From Symsagittifera roscoffensis (Eukaryota > Xenacoelomorpha > Acoela > Convolutidae), in the NCBI RefSeq assembly GCF_963678635.1, contig NC_087063.1, positions 75,785,617 through 75,849,616 on the forward strand: a stretch of 64,000 nt of DNA, in the 5' to 3' direction. Both the position numbers and the translations under genes were made by a program. Shown here one piece after another: positions 63,449-64,000 of the stretch. The notes under the pieces are model-generated. The model was not told the DNA's origin. It made no database searches and saw only the letters and a list, made by a program, of their open reading frames with translations. Within the stretch, counting starts at the first letter, position 1. Every line of letters starts with the position of its first letter.

Positions 63449-64000
63449 ATGAGGCAAAGTACTAGGCAAAGAGTTCTAGAGCCAAAGAAAAATCACAACT
63501 CGTCGCAACTGAAAGCGACACTATTGGAACCGAAAGTAATGAAAAAGAACTTTTCAGTGAGCATGGTCAACACAAGAAGCGCAAAGAAAAACAAGACAAA
63601 AGGGGGCGCTGTGGGAGGACAAACTGTATCTGTTATAGAACTGTACCTCTCGAGACACCAGACCAGAGTGTTGATGAGGTGGAAAGGAAAACAACGCAGT
63701 AAACACCAATGCCGAATGCGGAAGAACAAGAAAAGACGACGATAGAGTTCAAGGGATCGATTAAGTACCTTGGGAGGATGCTTGACAGACATGGCGTCAG
63801 ACCAGACCCGGATGCAGTAGAAGCGGTTCTGACTTGGAAATCACCAAAAAGGAGCATCAACTAATGAGCTTCCTGGGTTTTGCGAACTATTACAGGGAAT
63901 TCATCAAGGGCTATGCGAACAAGGTATACCCGATGCAACAACTCATGAGGCACAAAGGCAAGAAATTCACGAGAAATAACGAGGCAGAGGAGTCATTTCA
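63449..64000 (+). mobile_element. third gypsy-like copy GE3, truncated by window end
   Basis: Begins with a basic Gag-like or leader frame at 63449 (MRQSTRQRVLEPKKNHNSS). Near 63735 it joins directly to the C-terminal part of a Ty3/gypsy reverse transcriptase, which continues to the window edge: SIKYLGRMLDRHGVRPDPD, AVLTWKSP, a one-base frameshift near 63850, then LMSFLGFANYYREFIKGYAN and MQQLMRHKGKKFT. Gag body, protease and RT catalytic core are missing between these parts. The rest of the element lies outside the window. Confidence 0.78.
63745..64000 (+). pseudogene. GE3 reverse transcriptase thumb/connection, partial
   Basis: Contains the typical gypsy blocks after the catalytic YxDD: K-YLG, followed by DPDAVEAVLTW, and FLGFANYYREFIKGYA (about 63865-63912). 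A frameshift at about 63850 separates the two. It runs off the window. It is the only reverse-transcriptase sequence of this gypsy family in the window beyond the first few residues. Confidence 0.8.

Overview
The window is animal (metazoan) nuclear DNA that is almost entirely transposable-element sequence. The evidence is a decayed BEL/Pao retroelement (a superfamily known only from metazoans), APE-type LINEs, MITE-like DNA elements, minisatellites, AT-rich spacers, and no recognisable host gene. The species cannot be named from the sequence; an invertebrate is the best guess. A run of exactly 200 N (24590-24789) marks a scaffold join.

Layout. 1-9.6 kb: AT-rich spacer with three copies of a MITE with CAGGGGCGG ends (one has a perfect 8-bp target duplication), one copy of an unclassified ~450-bp repeat, and degenerate short repeats. 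9.64-24.59 kb (+): a giant Ty3/gypsy-like element (called GE1 here), with gag, protease, RNase H and integrase followed by a long tail of extra ORFs. 24.8-29.6 kb (+): BEL/Pao pseudogene. 31.4-32.3, 37.35-38.14, 58.46-58.91 and 59.57-60.28 kb: four copies of a DNA element with TGTRACATTCG terminal inverted repeats. 33.5-37.0 kb (+): L2/CR1-like LINE pseudogene. 38.89-41.56 kb (-): a second LINE with a 2A-like peptide, PHD finger, endonuclease, truncated reverse transcriptase and C-terminal zinc fingers, bounded by a 12-bp target duplication. 41.56-56.44 kb (-): a second giant element (GE2), collinear with GE1 but inverted. 56.6-63.3 kb: minisatellites, including an array of 38 units of 21 bp with no net indel. 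63.45-64.0 kb (+): the start of a third gypsy copy (GE3), cut by the window edge.

The main result is the giant element. GE1 and GE2 carry the same gene order over ~15 kb, so the ORFs downstream of integrase (A-G) belong to the element. Tail ORF A encodes an N-terminal domain, a coiled coil and an SGNH/GDSL-hydrolase-like domain; in GE2 the GDS, GTNN and DGIHY blocks all survive. ORFs B-G match no family I can name. Both copies are riddled with frameshifts, and both (and GE3) have lost the reverse-transcriptase core through deletions with different breakpoints. They are therefore dead copies of an element that would have to be mobilised, or reconstructed, from elsewhere in the genome.
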